From NCBI RefSeq assembly GCF_000374085.1, contig NZ_KB893422.1, positions 36,697-100,696 on the forward strand: a stretch of 64,000 nt of DNA, in the 5' to 3' direction. The notes beneath the pieces were generated by a model that searched no databases, was not told where the DNA came from, and saw only the letters and a program-made list of their open reading frames with translations. A program made the translations under genes and the position numbers. This document shows, one piece after another, positions 35,012-43,684 of the stretch (positions are counted from its first letter, which is position 1; the number at the start of each line of letters is the position of its first letter). The stretch is from Spirosoma spitsbergense DSM 19989 (GTDB taxonomy: Bacteria > Bacteroidota > Bacteroidia > Cytophagales > Spirosomataceae).

Positions 35012-37840
35012 TTATCCTAGCATAAAGGCGATATCCGACTCGGTGAACGATTTTAAGGCCGATGCATCGGCACTGATAACGGCGTCGAACAGAGCGGCTT
35101 TCTTCTCCTGCAACTGCATGATTTTTTCTTCGATGGTGCCCTGCGTGATCATTTTATACGCCATCACTTTCCGACTCTGCCCAATCCGGTGGCTCCGGTC
35201 GATAGCCTGATTTTCGGCCGCTTTGTTCCACCAGGGATCGAAAATGAATACCATATCGGCGGCTGTGAGGTTGAGCCCCGTACCACCGGTTTTGAGGGTC
35301 ATCAGAAACACTTTACAGGACGGGTCGTTCTGAAACCGCTCCACCAGTCGCTGCCGGTCGCGGGTGGAGCCGCTCATGCTGACGTAGTCGATGCCCTGGA
35401 TATCCAACTGCTCGCCGATCCGTTCAAGGGCGGCCAGGTAGTTGACGAATACGAGCACTTTGTGGCCGTTGGCGGCTGCGTCGATCAATTGTTCAACCAG
35501 CGTTTCTACTTTGGGCGACTCCACTTTTCCATCCGATTTGGCTTCGGGAATACTGGCAATCTGGCGGAGTTCGTTGAACGCCTGAAACACAAAAAACTGA
35601 CTTTGTTCCAGCCCTTTCTCGGCAATTTGCCGCTCGATATTTTCCTTGTAAAACCGCCGTCGCTGCTCATAAAATCGCCGTTGCGCGTCGGACATTTCGA
35701 TGTACAGCGTCTGTTCAATCTTGTCGGGCAGTTCGGTCAGCACGTTCTTTTTCAATCGCCGAAGTACGAAGGGGTAAATCTTCTTCCGCAGTTCATCAAT
35801 CACATCGGGGTCATTGTGTTTCTGAATCGGGTTCAGGTAATGCTGCCCAAACTGCTCGGCCGATCCGAACATGGCCGGATTCAGAAACCGAAACAGCGAA
35901 TACAGTTCCGACAGGTTGTTTTCTATAGGCGTACCACTCAGGGCCAGCCTATGTTTGGCATCGAGCAACACCACCGCCCGGCTCGCCTGCGACTGTAGGT
36001 TTTTAATGTTCTGCGACTCGTCCAGAATGACGTAGAAGAACGAGCGTTCGCGAAACTTCTCGATGTCGTTCCGCATTAGGGCGTAAGTCGTAAAAACAAG
36101 GTTTCGGCTACAGGCCTCATCCAGATTCCGGGTATCGGCGTAGTAGGTATAGGTCGTTAACTGCGGACTAAATCGCTCCACCTCCTTCTGCCAGTTGAAC
36201 AGCAGGCTTTTGGGCATTACCACCAGCGTAGGGAGCGTTTCTGCAGGGTAAAACCGGGAGAGCAGCGTGATGGTCTGCAGCGTTTTGCCCAGGCCCATAT
36301 CATCGGCCAGGCAACCGTTGAGCTGGTATTCGTGCAGGTGTTCGAGCCACTGAACACCCCGTTTCTGATACGGCCGGAGGGTAGCTTCCACCGAAGCGGT
36401 TTTGGGCTTTTTACTGGCCAGTTCGTTAAAACCCGCAAAGAAAGCGCGTGACTTTTTGAAGGTCGCTTCGGCAACAGCCTCGTCCAGAAGCCCTTCGGCC
36501 AGGGGTAAATCGAAGAAGGAGAGTTTGACTTTGTCTTTTTTACTTTTCTGGAACAGCCGTTCGAGTTTACGAATGTAAGTTTCGTTCACCAGCGCATGGC
36601 TACCGTCCGACAATTGCACGTAGCGTTGCTGATTATACTGCCGGATTACGTCGAGCAAACTCACTTGCTGCTCCCCGAAACTGATGGTTGCATCACCCTC
36701 CAGAAAGTCGATACCATGACTCAGCTGCAGATTTAGGCGGGGGGGATAGGTGCTGATGCGGTACTGTTTCAGTTTTTCGGCCCCGAATAACTGAAAAGTT
36801 TCCAGTAACTGCGGCAGTTCCTGATAAATAAACGCCCCCGCCACATCCTGTGGCAACACCAGCAAATTACCCTCCACGATGTACTGCCCCTGCGATTTCC
36901 GGCGACCTTTTTCCCGCACGGTATGTTTCTCCACCAACTGGGTAACAGTATCGATAAGCCGGGCCAGCGGTTGCCGTTCCACAATCCGAACCGAAATGGT
37001 TCGTTCGAGCGGGTTAATGTCGGCATAGCGGTACAAATCGAACTCGTCCAGAAACCCCGCATCGGTTTGGGGCAGTTGCTGCGTCACCCGTACATAAAGC
37101 GACTGGTCAGCGTCGATTTTCTCGAAAATCAGGCAGGGCTGAGCCATAATTGGCTCGGTATCGGTGGTCAGCAGCCGGTAATTTTCGTACTCGACCTGCA
37201 CATTATCCAGGTTCGACAGGGCCAGTGAGAGGTACTTTGTGAGGTCGGCAACCGCCAGAGATGTATCAAACAGGGGCACCCGGTTAAAGGCCGGTCCCAC
37301 TTCATCGATCGTTACAACGCGACCATTCGATAGCACATTGTCTTCATTCAGCAGCAGGAAATCATCTTCATACTGCCCCGCCACATAAAGCCGTATACCG
37401 GCTTCCAGCACAGTATCGGCTGGCTTGGCCTCTGTTGCCGATGCATTGGTGGTGGCTTGTATCTGAAGTCGTAGCTGGCCGGTTTCACGGGGGAACGTTA
37501 CAGGCTGGTTTCGTTCGTCGATAACGTCCGGACAATTACGAATGTAGTCCAGCAGATAGGCGTGCTGATGCAGGTATAGCTGGGCTGCCGGATTCTCCCA
37601 GTCGATCACAAATCCGTTTCGTTCGCGGAGTTGCTGCATGGCTCGTAACAAATTCCGAAGTGACCCGCTGTATGCCTGATAATCGGGCTCTACAACGGTG
37701 CCGCGTTGATTCAGGAGTTGAACGTAACTTCCGTCGGCATCGAAACAAAGCTGAACCCGCAGGCTCTCGGCTTTGGCAGCGGGAGCAAATGAGGACGTTA
37801 TCGGAGACCGGCGGAACTGGTCGAAAAGGGATTGGGCCAT
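35012..37840 (-). CDS. SNF2-family DEAD/DEAH-box helicase
   Basis: A 942-residue SNF2-type ATPase. The core is C-terminal: motif I DDMGLGKT (513-520), PTLVVMPKSLLFNW, the DExx motif VILDESQN, motif III SGTPIENNLSELYSLF, and the helicase C half with FLMTLKTGGTGLNLTAADMVFIFDPWWN and QAIDRSHRIGQSRKV (motif VI). The ~480-residue N-terminal part contains beta-rich segments and no zinc finger that I can see (no SWIM CxCx motif). SNF2 proteins translocate on double-stranded DNA and remodel bound proteins. The following gene carries an XPB-like C-terminal domain, suggesting a two-protein machine. A good promoter lies upstream. Confidence 0.93.
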   Translation of the reverse strand: MAQSLFDQFRRSPITSSFAPAAKAESLRVQLCFDADGSYVQLLNQRGTVVEPDYQAYSGSLRNLLRAMQQLRERNGFVIDWENPAAQLYLHQHAYLLDYIRNCPDVIDERNQPVTFPRETGQLRLQIQATTNASATEAKPADTVLEAGIRLYVAGQYEDDFLLLNEDNVLSNGRVVTIDEVGPAFNRVPLFDTSLAVADLTKYLSLALSNLDNVQVEYENYRLLTTDTEPIMAQPCLIFEKIDADQSLYVRVTQQLPQTDAGFLDEFDLYRYADINPLERTISVRIVERQPLARLIDTVTQLVEKHTVREKGRRKSQGQYIVEGNLLVLPQDVAGAFIYQELPQLLETFQLFGAEKLKQYRISTYPPRLNLQLSHGIDFLEGDATISFGEQQVSLLDVIRQYNQQRYVQLSDGSHALVNETYIRKLERLFQKSKKDKVKLSFFDLPLAEGLLDEAVAEATFKKSRAFFAGFNELASKKPKTASVEATLRPYQKRGVQWLEHLHEYQLNGCLADDMGLGKTLQTITLLSRFYPAETLPTLVVMPKSLLFNWQKEVERFSPQLTTYTYYADTRNLDEACSRNLVFTTYALMRNDIEKFRERSFFYVILDESQNIKNLQSQASRAVVLLDAKHRLALSGTPIENNLSELYSLFRFLNPAMFGSAEQFGQHYLNPIQKHNDPDVIDELRKKIYPFVLRRLKKNVLTELPDKIEQTLYIEMSDAQRRFYEQRRRFYKENIERQIAEKGLEQSQFFVFQAFNELRQIASIPEAKSDGKVESPKVETLVEQLIDAAANGHKVLVFVNYLAALERIGEQLDIQGIDYVSMSGSTRDRQRLVERFQNDPSCKVFLMTLKTGGTGLNLTAADMVFIFDPWWNKAAENQAIDRSHRIGQSRKVMAYKMITQGTIEEKIMQLQEKKAALFDAVISADASALKSFTESDIAFMLG

Positions 37841-37896
37841 ATAGCAACTAAAAGAGGAGTTTTTGCTTACCTATTTGTCAATTTCAGCCATTTACG

Positions 37897-37927
37897 CAAA
37901 TATACGGCTAAAACACAATGTTGCAGA
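37897..37927 (-). promoter_or_regulatory. promoter of the SNF2 gene
   Basis: On the minus strand, TATATTTG (37897-37904) is a full match to TAnnTTTG, and TCTG (37924-37927; 3 of 4 to TTTG) lies 19 nt upstream, the normal spacing. The start codon is ~57 nt downstream. Confidence 0.5.
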
Positions 37928-38073
37928 AAAGCCAGCGCACCCCATCAACACCGAAAAAGCGGCCGGTATACCTGTATTTTCAGCCATCCAACGGGCTAAA
38001 AATACGTCGCTTATTCCTTTACCCTAACCCTTGTCAAAAGGAAGGTTGTTAAACATTCGACTGTTTTAGCCCG

Positions 38074-38111
38074 TTAGGTAAGCAGGCCCACTACCTGGCC
38101 TGCTTACCTAA
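38074..38111 (+). promoter_or_regulatory. hairpin in the 5' leader of the dodecin gene
   Basis: A 15-bp perfect inverted repeat (38074-38088 and 38097-38111, arm TTAGGTAAGCAGGCC) with an 8-nt loop ends 13 nt before the dodecin ATG. No T-run follows, so it is more likely a leader stem or operator than a terminator. Confidence 0.5.
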
Positions 38112-38124
38112 ATCCCCTAAAATT

Positions 38125-38331
38125 ATGTCCATTGTTAAAGTTATTGAAGTGATTGCATCGTCAGAAAAAAGCATTGATGATGCCGTACGGATGGCCGTTG
38201 TTGAAACCTCAAAAACTATTCACAACATTGATTCCGTTTACGTAAAAGACATCAAGGCTCACGTAAAAGATGGGCAAATCAGTTCGTACGGCGTTATCTG
38301 CAAAGTATCTTTCCGCGTGGATGCCGTATAG
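38125..38331 (+). CDS. dodecin
   Basis: A 68-residue dodecin: MSIVKVIEVIASSEKSIDDAV, the central helix AVVETSKTIHNIDSVYVKDI, and the strand GQISSYGVICKVSFRVD. The length and the KVIEVIASS and VSFRV blocks are diagnostic. Dodecins form 12-subunit hollow shells that store flavins (or CoA) and buffer free riboflavin or FMN. The aromatic residue that stacks on the flavin in archaeal dodecin (Trp) is Ile here (KSIDD), as in many bacterial forms. The gene is first of the stress-type island, follows a leader hairpin and ends in a rho-independent terminator. Confidence 0.95.
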   Translation: MSIVKVIEVIASSEKSIDDAVRMAVVETSKTIHNIDSVYVKDIKAHVKDGQISSYGVICKVSFRVDAV

Positions 38332-38735
38332 CCGTTACCTTTTCACTCCTTTACATTATACCGGAAAGCCCTCTCACGAGGGCTTTTTACGTTTGACTCC
38401 ATTTGGGTTCCCGGTTGCTGTCAATAATGGCGAAAAACTGAACCGTTCCTGCTTCTTAAAGCGACATTATTACTCAATACAGCATTCTGATTGAGCGCGT
38501 TTTTCATTCGTATCAGTGTAGAAGCGATTCTACACTAGTAGGCATCCTTATTCCCGAATACTCTACAAACCCGCTTTACTAAATTGAGTTAATATTGAAA
38601 ACTGATTTACACTCCGGCAACACAACTAACTGTATACCAATTCTTTATACCAAATAATTTATCAATAATAAAACTACGGGATAAACTGGTATAGCATTTG
38701 GGTGGTATTGATCAATACCAAACATTCACGATACT
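38332..38735. promoter_or_regulatory. regulatory spacer between dodecin and glycine-zipper OmpA
   Basis: 404 nt with no credible gene. It holds the dodecin terminator (38365-38386), a 9-bp inverted repeat AGTGTAGAA (38515-38523)/complement (38528-38536), two ATACCA half-sites (38634-38639, 38647-38652), one TGGTAT (38687-38692), and an 18-bp perfect palindrome 38703-38720 built of the same half-site. These read as binding sites upstream of the OmpA gene at 38736. Confidence 0.55.
38365..38388 (+). terminator. rho-independent terminator after dodecin
   Basis: Stem AAAGCCCTC (38365-38373) and complement (38378-38386), loop TCAC, followed by Ts, 34 nt after the dodecin stop. Confidence 0.85.
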
Positions 38736-39455
38736 ATGATTATCAAAGGCAATCAGTTAAAATCAGTCGGAACGAAATCACTGGCGGTGCTCATAACCGC
38801 TGGCTTACTTTCAGGCGGTATTTTAGTTAGTTGTAAGTCTGAAAAAAACTTAAACAAAACCCAGAAGGGTGCCATAGTGGGAGCATCGGGTGGTGCCGTT
38901 ATTGGTGGTATGATCGGTAAAAGTAAGGGGGGCACCGCCCTAGGCGCCATTCTGGGTGCTACCGTTGGCGGAGCGGCCGGTGCCGTTATTGGCCGCCGTA
39001 TGGATAAACGGGCAGAAGAGATAAAACGGCAGCTGCCTGATGCACAGGTAGAACGAGTGGGCGAAGGCATAAAAGTTTCGCTTGGCTCCGATATCCTGTT
39101 CGATGTTAATTCGTACGCGCTGAAGCCAGCGACAAAGAAACAGTTGACTGACTTTTCGCAGACACTCAACAAAGAAGAAGAGACAGATATCCTGGTTGAA
39201 GGTCATGCCGATGCTACAGGGCCTGAAGACTACAACCTGAAACTGTCCAAACAGCGGGCCGATGCCGTAGCCAGTTTTCTGGAATCTCAGGGCGTGAAAG
39301 CATCAAGAGTCGATGAGAAGGGATATGGTGAATCACAACCCGTTGCCGACAACTCAATGGAAGTAGGCCGTCAGAAAAACCGCCGGGTCGATATTGCCAT
39401 CTTCGCCAGTAAAAAGATGCAGCGGGATGCCAAGAATGGAAAACTGGGTGAATAG
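38736..39455 (+). CDS. OmpA-family protein with glycine zipper
   Basis: A 239-residue exported protein. A signal segment (about 15-32, LAVLITAGLLSGGILVSC) ends in a lipoprotein-like Cys at residue 33. Next is a glycine-zipper membrane-insertion region (GAIVGASGGAVIGGMIG...GAILGATVGGAAGAVIG, about 44-86), then an OmpA peptidoglycan-binding domain (VEGHADATGPEDYNLKLSKQRADAVASFL, GESQPVADNSMEVGRQKNRRVDI). It probably ties the outer membrane to the wall and inserts via the glycine zipper, a pattern of stress-induced envelope proteins (OmpA/YiaD-like). It is preceded by a cluster of palindromic half-sites. Confidence 0.9.
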   Translation: MIIKGNQLKSVGTKSLAVLITAGLLSGGILVSCKSEKNLNKTQKGAIVGASGGAVIGGMIGKSKGGTALGAILGATVGGAAGAVIGRRMDKRAEEIKRQLPDAQVERVGEGIKVSLGSDILFDVNSYALKPATKKQLTDFSQTLNKEEETDILVEGHADATGPEDYNLKLSKQRADAVASFLESQGVKASRVDEKGYGESQPVADNSMEVGRQKNRRVDIAIFASKKMQRDAKNGKLGE

Positions 39456-39547
39456 ACTGACTGCGAGGTATTACCGTTACCTAACTACTCCTTTATTTTT
39501 AACGAACTGGTAAACAATCCTATCAAACAAGTAGTCAGTTGTGCGCT

Positions 39548-39766
39548 ATGGAAAAGCTGGAAGAAGGGAACGAGGTAACCTGGAAATACGGAACAGGAAA
39601 AGCTACGGGAATAATTGACGAAGTACACACGGATGATGTCGAAAAAACCGTACAGGGAACAAAAGTCAAACGTAAAGGCTCTGATGAGGAGCCTGCCCTT
39701 GTCATTGAACAGGGACAAAAAAAGATCGTTAAATCGGCCAGTGAAGTAACGAAATCAAAACAATAA
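39548..39766 (+). CDS. DUF2945 (HVA1-like) protein
   Basis: 72 residues from the ATG at 39548; the frame is open from 39539 with a TTG, but the ATG is the natural start. The body, EGNEVTWKYGTGKATGIIDEVHTDDVEKTVQGTKVKRKGSDEEPALVIEQ, is the DUF2945 SH3-like fold (hypervirulence-associated, TUDOR-like). The basic KKIVKSASEVTKSKQ tail is typical. Such small proteins are common in stress clusters with DUF2383 and dodecin-type genes. Function unknown. Confidence 0.82.
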   Translation: MEKLEEGNEVTWKYGTGKATGIIDEVHTDDVEKTVQGTKVKRKGSDEEPALVIEQGQKKIVKSASEVTKSKQ

Positions 39767-39868
39767 AACCAGTGGAAAAGGCAGGCCGATAATGAATTGC
39801 ACTTTCTGATTTACTCAACTCATAAATTAAGTAGTACACTCACGTTAAACTTTTTAACTATAGTAACC

Positions 39869-40318
39869 ATGAATGACACGAGGGAAGAGATCATTGACCA
39901 GTTAGGTAAATTACTAACGCTCAGCAACGATGCTGAGGAAGGCTATAAAGAAGCAGCCGACAACGTTGATGATAATGAACTGAAAACGTTGTTTCTGAAA
40001 CAATCACAGCAGCGGGCCGAATTCGCTCAGGAACTGGACCGCGAAATACGGGCTCTGGGTGGCGATACGGATAATGACACCAGCCTGACGGCTGATTTGC
40101 ACCGGGCCTGGATAAACATAAAATCGGCATTTACCAGTAATGATGATAAAACGGTAGTACGGGAATGTCATCGGGGTGACCAGGAAGCACTCAATGACTA
40201 CAATAAGGTACTACAGGAAACGAACTTAGCGGCCAGTACGCGGGAACTGTTGCTTCGCCAGAAGCAGAGTATCGACACAGCCAATTCGACAATGGCTCGT
40301 TTGGCCCAGGCAGTGTAG
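39869..40318 (+). CDS. DUF2383/PA2169-type four-helix bundle protein
   Basis: 149 residues from the ATG at 39869 (the open frame reaches back to 39797 but without conserved sequence). It has the PA2169/DUF2383 helix pattern LGKLLTLSNDAEEGYKEAADNVDDNELKTLFLKQSQQRAEFAQEL, then REIRALGGDTDNDTSLTADLHRAWINIKSAF, and a last helix ECHRGDQEALNDYNKVL. This ferritin-like bundle recurs near DUF2945 and general-stress genes in bacteria and is linked to stress survival, but its activity is not known. A rho-independent terminator follows. Confidence 0.85.
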   Translation: MNDTREEIIDQLGKLLTLSNDAEEGYKEAADNVDDNELKTLFLKQSQQRAEFAQELDREIRALGGDTDNDTSLTADLHRAWINIKSAFTSNDDKTVVRECHRGDQEALNDYNKVLQETNLAASTRELLLRQKQSIDTANSTMARLAQAV

Positions 40319-40334
40319 TGAATGGTGGGATTGA

Positions 40335-40367
40335 AAAGCCTGCTCTCTGTGAGGGCAGGTTTTTTTG
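40335..40367 (+). terminator. rho-independent terminator after the DUF2383 gene
   Basis: A stem with core GCCTGC and GCAGGT, a purine-rich loop and seven Ts (40360-40366) begins 17 nt after the DUF2383 stop. Confidence 0.75.
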
Positions 40368-40467
40368 TGTCTCACAGCGAAAAAACATTTAAAGAATACT
40401 ATGCGTTATCATTGAATGCGAAGTAGCTTATTGCCCCCTGAATTCCAATTTAATTACAAAGCTGTTT

Positions 40468-42612
40468 ATGAGCAAAACGTCTAAAGAAGGAGACCCTTCT
40501 GACCAAATAGTATCGGATCAACTAGTATCAAAACCAGGAAAACCTTATCCACGCGGAGCAACCTACGACGGTGACGGTATCAACTTCGCGTTGTTCAGCG
40601 AAAACGCCACGGCTGTTTATTTATGTTTGTACGATGCCGCTGACCCCACCCGCGAAACCGACCGCATTCCCCTCACTGAACGGACCGAGCTGGTTTGGCA
40701 TATTTACCTGGAGGGCCTGCACCCCGGCCAGTTATACGGCTATCGCGTCGATGGTGACTATAATCCACAGGCAGGCCATTTTTTCAACCCGAATAAACTG
40801 CTCCTCGACCCGTATGCGCGCGCTATCAATGCTCCGGTCAATCATGATGATTCGTGGCTGGGTTATGACGCTGCAAAAGCAACTTCCCGTGAGTTTGGCC
40901 GGGAGGTGTACCTGGAAAGAAGCGAGGTAGACAGTGGTGCTACCATGCCCAAGAGTGTGGTCGTTGATACAACGTTCGATTGGGAGGATGACTCGTTACC
41001 CGATATTCCCCTGCACCGGTCTATTATCTACGAAATGCACGTAAAAGGGTTCACGCACCAGAACACAGCTATTCCGGAGTCACTTCGGGGTACCTATGCA
41101 GGTCTAGCCGCTCCGGAAAGCATTGATTACCTGAAAAAACTGGGTATTACCGCCGTCGAGCTGCTACCCGTTCATCAGTTTTCCGACGAAAGTTACTGGG
41201 GATATAACAGCATCGGCTTCTTTGCGCCCCAGAATACGTATTCCTCCTCGGGAATGAATGGTGAGCAGGTTACTGAGTTTAAGCAGATGGTTAAAGCCCT
41301 GCACAAAGCCGGTATCGAAGTTATTCTGGACGTTGTGTACAATCACACCGCCGAAGGAAACCAGATGGGTCCTACGCTGTCTTTTCAGGGTATTGACAAC
41401 CGGGTGTACTACCACCAGGTGGGTGACAGCCCGGAGTATTATATGGATTATACGGGTACGGGCAACACATTTAACCTCAGCCATCCGCGCGTGTTGCAGA
41501 TGGTTATGGACAGCCTGCGGTATTGGGTAACGGACATGCACGTTGATGGTTTCCGGTTCGACCTGGCCTCGGCCCTAATCCGTACCGATGAGGAGTTTGG
41601 CAGCGTGTCGTCTTTTCTGGATACGGTGGCACAGGACCCCATTCTGGCTCCCGTAAAACTCATCGCCGAACCCTGGGACATTCATTCCTACCACGTTGGC
41701 GGCTTTCCCGTTACCTGGTCGGAATGGAATGGTAAGTACCGCGATACAATCCGGGCGTTCTGGATAGCGCACGAAGGGAAAGCCGCCGAAACGGCTTCCC
41801 GGCTGCTGGGCAGTCCCGACCTGTATGCCAATGACGGCCGCTCCCCCGCCAACAGTATTAACCTGATTACGGCGCACGACGGCTTTACGCTGAATGACCT
41901 GGTCAGTTACAACGAAAAACATAACGATGCGAACGGCGAAGATAACCGGGACGGCAGCAACGATAATATAAGCTGGAACTGCGGAGCGGAAGGCCCAACC
42001 AAAAAAGCGGCAATCAACGAACTACGCGAACGGCAGAAGCGGAATTTCCTCACAACGCTCATGCTCAGTCAGGGCACACCCATGCTGGTGATGGGCGATG
42101 AGTATGGACGGACGCAGAATGGCAACAACAACGTGTACAATCAGGACAATGAGCTTAGCTGGATGGACTGGAACTGGACCAAGAAGCAAAAAGACCTTTT
42201 TGAGTTCACCAGTAAACTGATGCGACTGCGTCGGGAAATTCCACTCCTGAGCCGACGACATTTCTTTGGTACCGACCAGATTTCTTACCTGTTGCCCGAA
42301 GGGGGAGAAATGACAGGTGATGATTTCAACAACCCCCGCACCCACTGTCTGGCCTTATTTATTGATGGACAGCGCGTAACCGAGCGAACAGAGGATGGGC
42401 AGGATATTGGTGACGAGCAACTACTCTGGATCCTGAACGCCTATTGGGGCGAAGTTCCGTTTAAACTTCCTGAAGTTGGTCGCAAAAACTCGAAGTGGGA
42501 AATAGTGGTCGACACGTTTATGGGTACCGTGCACCCAACCAGTAATCCATTCGATGGGGGCGAGACCTACATGATACAACCCCGGTCGTCCATGCTGTTC
42601 CGACTGGTTTGA
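40468..42612 (+). CDS. glgX: glycogen debranching enzyme GlgX (isoamylase type)
   Basis: A 714-residue GH13 enzyme. The N-terminal CBM48-like region (PYPRGATYDGDGINFALFSENATAVYLCLYD) precedes the TIM barrel. Signatures in order: ELLPVHQFSDESYWGYNSIGFFAPQNTYS, VILDVVYNHTAEGNQ, GFRFDLASAL with the nucleophile Asp, LIAEPWDIHSYHVGGFP with the acid/base Glu, and TAHDGFTLNDLVSYNEKHN. Length and order fit the GlgX/isoamylase group that cleaves alpha-1,6 branches of glycogen, giving maltodextrins for energy or trehalose synthesis. In this stress-type island it could supply carbon for osmolyte production. It converges with the PPOX gene. Confidence 0.94.
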   Translation: MSKTSKEGDPSDQIVSDQLVSKPGKPYPRGATYDGDGINFALFSENATAVYLCLYDAADPTRETDRIPLTERTELVWHIYLEGLHPGQLYGYRVDGDYNPQAGHFFNPNKLLLDPYARAINAPVNHDDSWLGYDAAKATSREFGREVYLERSEVDSGATMPKSVVVDTTFDWEDDSLPDIPLHRSIIYEMHVKGFTHQNTAIPESLRGTYAGLAAPESIDYLKKLGITAVELLPVHQFSDESYWGYNSIGFFAPQNTYSSSGMNGEQVTEFKQMVKALHKAGIEVILDVVYNHTAEGNQMGPTLSFQGIDNRVYYHQVGDSPEYYMDYTGTGNTFNLSHPRVLQMVMDSLRYWVTDMHVDGFRFDLASALIRTDEEFGSVSSFLDTVAQDPILAPVKLIAEPWDIHSYHVGGFPVTWSEWNGKYRDTIRAFWIAHEGKAAETASRLLGSPDLYANDGRSPANSINLITAHDGFTLNDLVSYNEKHNDANGEDNRDGSNDNISWNCGAEGPTKKAAINELRERQKRNFLTTLMLSQGTPMLVMGDEYGRTQNGNNNVYNQDNELSWMDWNWTKKQKDLFEFTSKLMRLRREIPLLSRRHFFGTDQISYLLPEGGEMTGDDFNNPRTHCLALFIDGQRVTERTEDGQDIGDEQLLWILNAYWGEVPFKLPEVGRKNSKWEIVVDTFMGTVHPTSNPFDGGETYMIQPRSSMLFRLV

Positions 42613-42630
42613 TCCGGTACAGTAGACGGG

Positions 42631-42677
42631 TAAACGAATCAGCCCTTCCTGACAAACAGGAAGGGCTGATTCGTTTA
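42631..42677. terminator. 21-bp perfect hairpin between glgX and PPOX genes
   Basis: Arms 42631-42651 and 42657-42677 (21 bp, perfect) with a 5-nt loop ACAAA lie between the convergent genes. Bidirectional terminator candidate. Confidence 0.85.
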
Positions 42678-42816
42678 CAACCAGGACAGCAGTATGAACT
42701 CAGGCCGACCTGAACGTCCATTCTTTTGCAGCTACCTCTAACAAAAAACGGGTAGCCCAACTGACCTGTCTGCTAAGACCATCAGTCTGACTACCCCTTC
42801 ATTATCAAGTCTAGAA

Positions 42817-43320
42817 CTAATTATAGACCTTCTCGTTCTCGCCCATTTTTGGCGGATTTCCCGTCACGGCAGCGGTTGCCTGCTGGAATAGACGAACCAT
42901 TTTACTATCACTCGCACTCCAGTACTCGGCCATATCAATGTGTACGGAAAGGAGGGTAAGGTCGGGATCTTCTTTTCCTTCTGGAAACCAGGCTTTGACC
43001 ATTGGGTTCCATAATTCATCAATTTTGGCCCGATCTTCCAACTCGTGCGCCGTACCTGACACCGAAACGTACTCGGCGTTATCAACGTCGGACAGGGATA
43101 TATTGACCCGCTGTTTGTTCTGGTCGATTTGGTCGACTTTGGGGGAGGAGCGTTTGGTAAAAAACCAGATATCGTTGTGCTCGTCAACCTGAGCAACCGC
43201 CATGGGGCGACTCACCAGATTTCCCTGCCCGTCAACCGTTGTCATCATTGCGATACGAATGTCCTCAATCATATCATGCACTTTCTTCAGTGACTCACTA
43301 GCTGTTGATTGTGTTTCCAT
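42817..43320 (-). CDS. PPOX-type general stress protein
   Basis: A 167-residue pyridoxamine-5'-phosphate-oxidase-like split-barrel protein: IRIAMMTTVDGQGNLVSRPMAV, DIWFFTKRSSPKVDQIDQNKQRVNISLSD, EYVSVSGTAHELEDRAKIDELW, VSHIDMAEYW-type end. This variant matches the 'general stress protein 26'-like group that binds FMN or F420-like cofactors and lacks the PLP-binding residues of true PdxH. Its role is unknown; it belongs to the stress-type cluster by context. The leader contains a GTAGA/TCTAC inverted repeat. Confidence 0.85.
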   Translation of the reverse strand: METQSTASESLKKVHDMIEDIRIAMMTTVDGQGNLVSRPMAVAQVDEHNDIWFFTKRSSPKVDQIDQNKQRVNISLSDVDNAEYVSVSGTAHELEDRAKIDELWNPMVKAWFPEGKEDPDLTLLSVHIDMAEYWSASDSKMVRLFQQATAAVTGNPPKMGENEKVYN

Positions 43321-43427
43321 AAGGGTATAAAAAATACTGGCCAGAGCGTACCAGCCGGGTGTTACGCCTACCTGACAACGCCTGACCAGTATCTTCAGTT
43401 ATTAGTGAATTATGCGTTTTGCCTGGA

Positions 43428-43440
43428 GTAGATTTTCTAC
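43428..43440. promoter_or_regulatory. GTAGA-N3-TCTAC inverted repeat
   Basis: GTAGA (43428-43432), TTT, TCTAC (43436-43440). It lies between the divergent PPOX gene (start 43320) and the downstream minus-strand small gene. Same half-site as at 38515-38536 and 43850-43866. Confidence 0.3.
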
Positions 43441-43471
43441 TAAAGCAATGATGGATTTTACGTTTAACTGC

Positions 43472-43684
43472 CTATATGTACTGTTTCACACTGGAAGTCG
43501 GCCAGTCCTGCCTGTTCCACTCCCGGCGTGCCCATTGACGAGCTTCGTCAATGCTTATCATGACAATGCGCTGCTTGTCCATTTTCCCCAGCTCCGTCAA
43601 TTGATTAGCAATTTCTATTGCCTTGGCGCGGGTACTTGGATTTAGCGAACGCATGGCCGCCGGAAAGTGTGTAGTAGACCACAT
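43472..43684 (-). CDS. YdaT-like small protein
   Basis: A 70-residue protein, MWSTTHFPAAMRSLNPSTRAKAIEIANQLTELGKMDKQRIVMISIDEARQWARREW. It matches the short, helix-rich group whose members read PxSMKxLPxxVRxKAIEIANxL...AIAIAxxxAKEW (YdaT-type in Bacillus). Such proteins are seen in stress clusters next to DUF2945 and related genes. Function unknown. Start ATG at 43684. The call rests on the KAIEIAN and EARQWA positions. Confidence 0.6.
   Translation of the reverse strand: MWSTTHFPAAMRSLNPSTRAKAIEIANQLTELGKMDKQRIVMISIDEARQWARREWNRQDWPTSSVKQYI

Noticed and set aside
38074..38111. Dodecin leader hairpin as an FMN riboswitch
   Set aside because: It is a single simple stem; the multi-helix junction of the FMN aptamer is absent.
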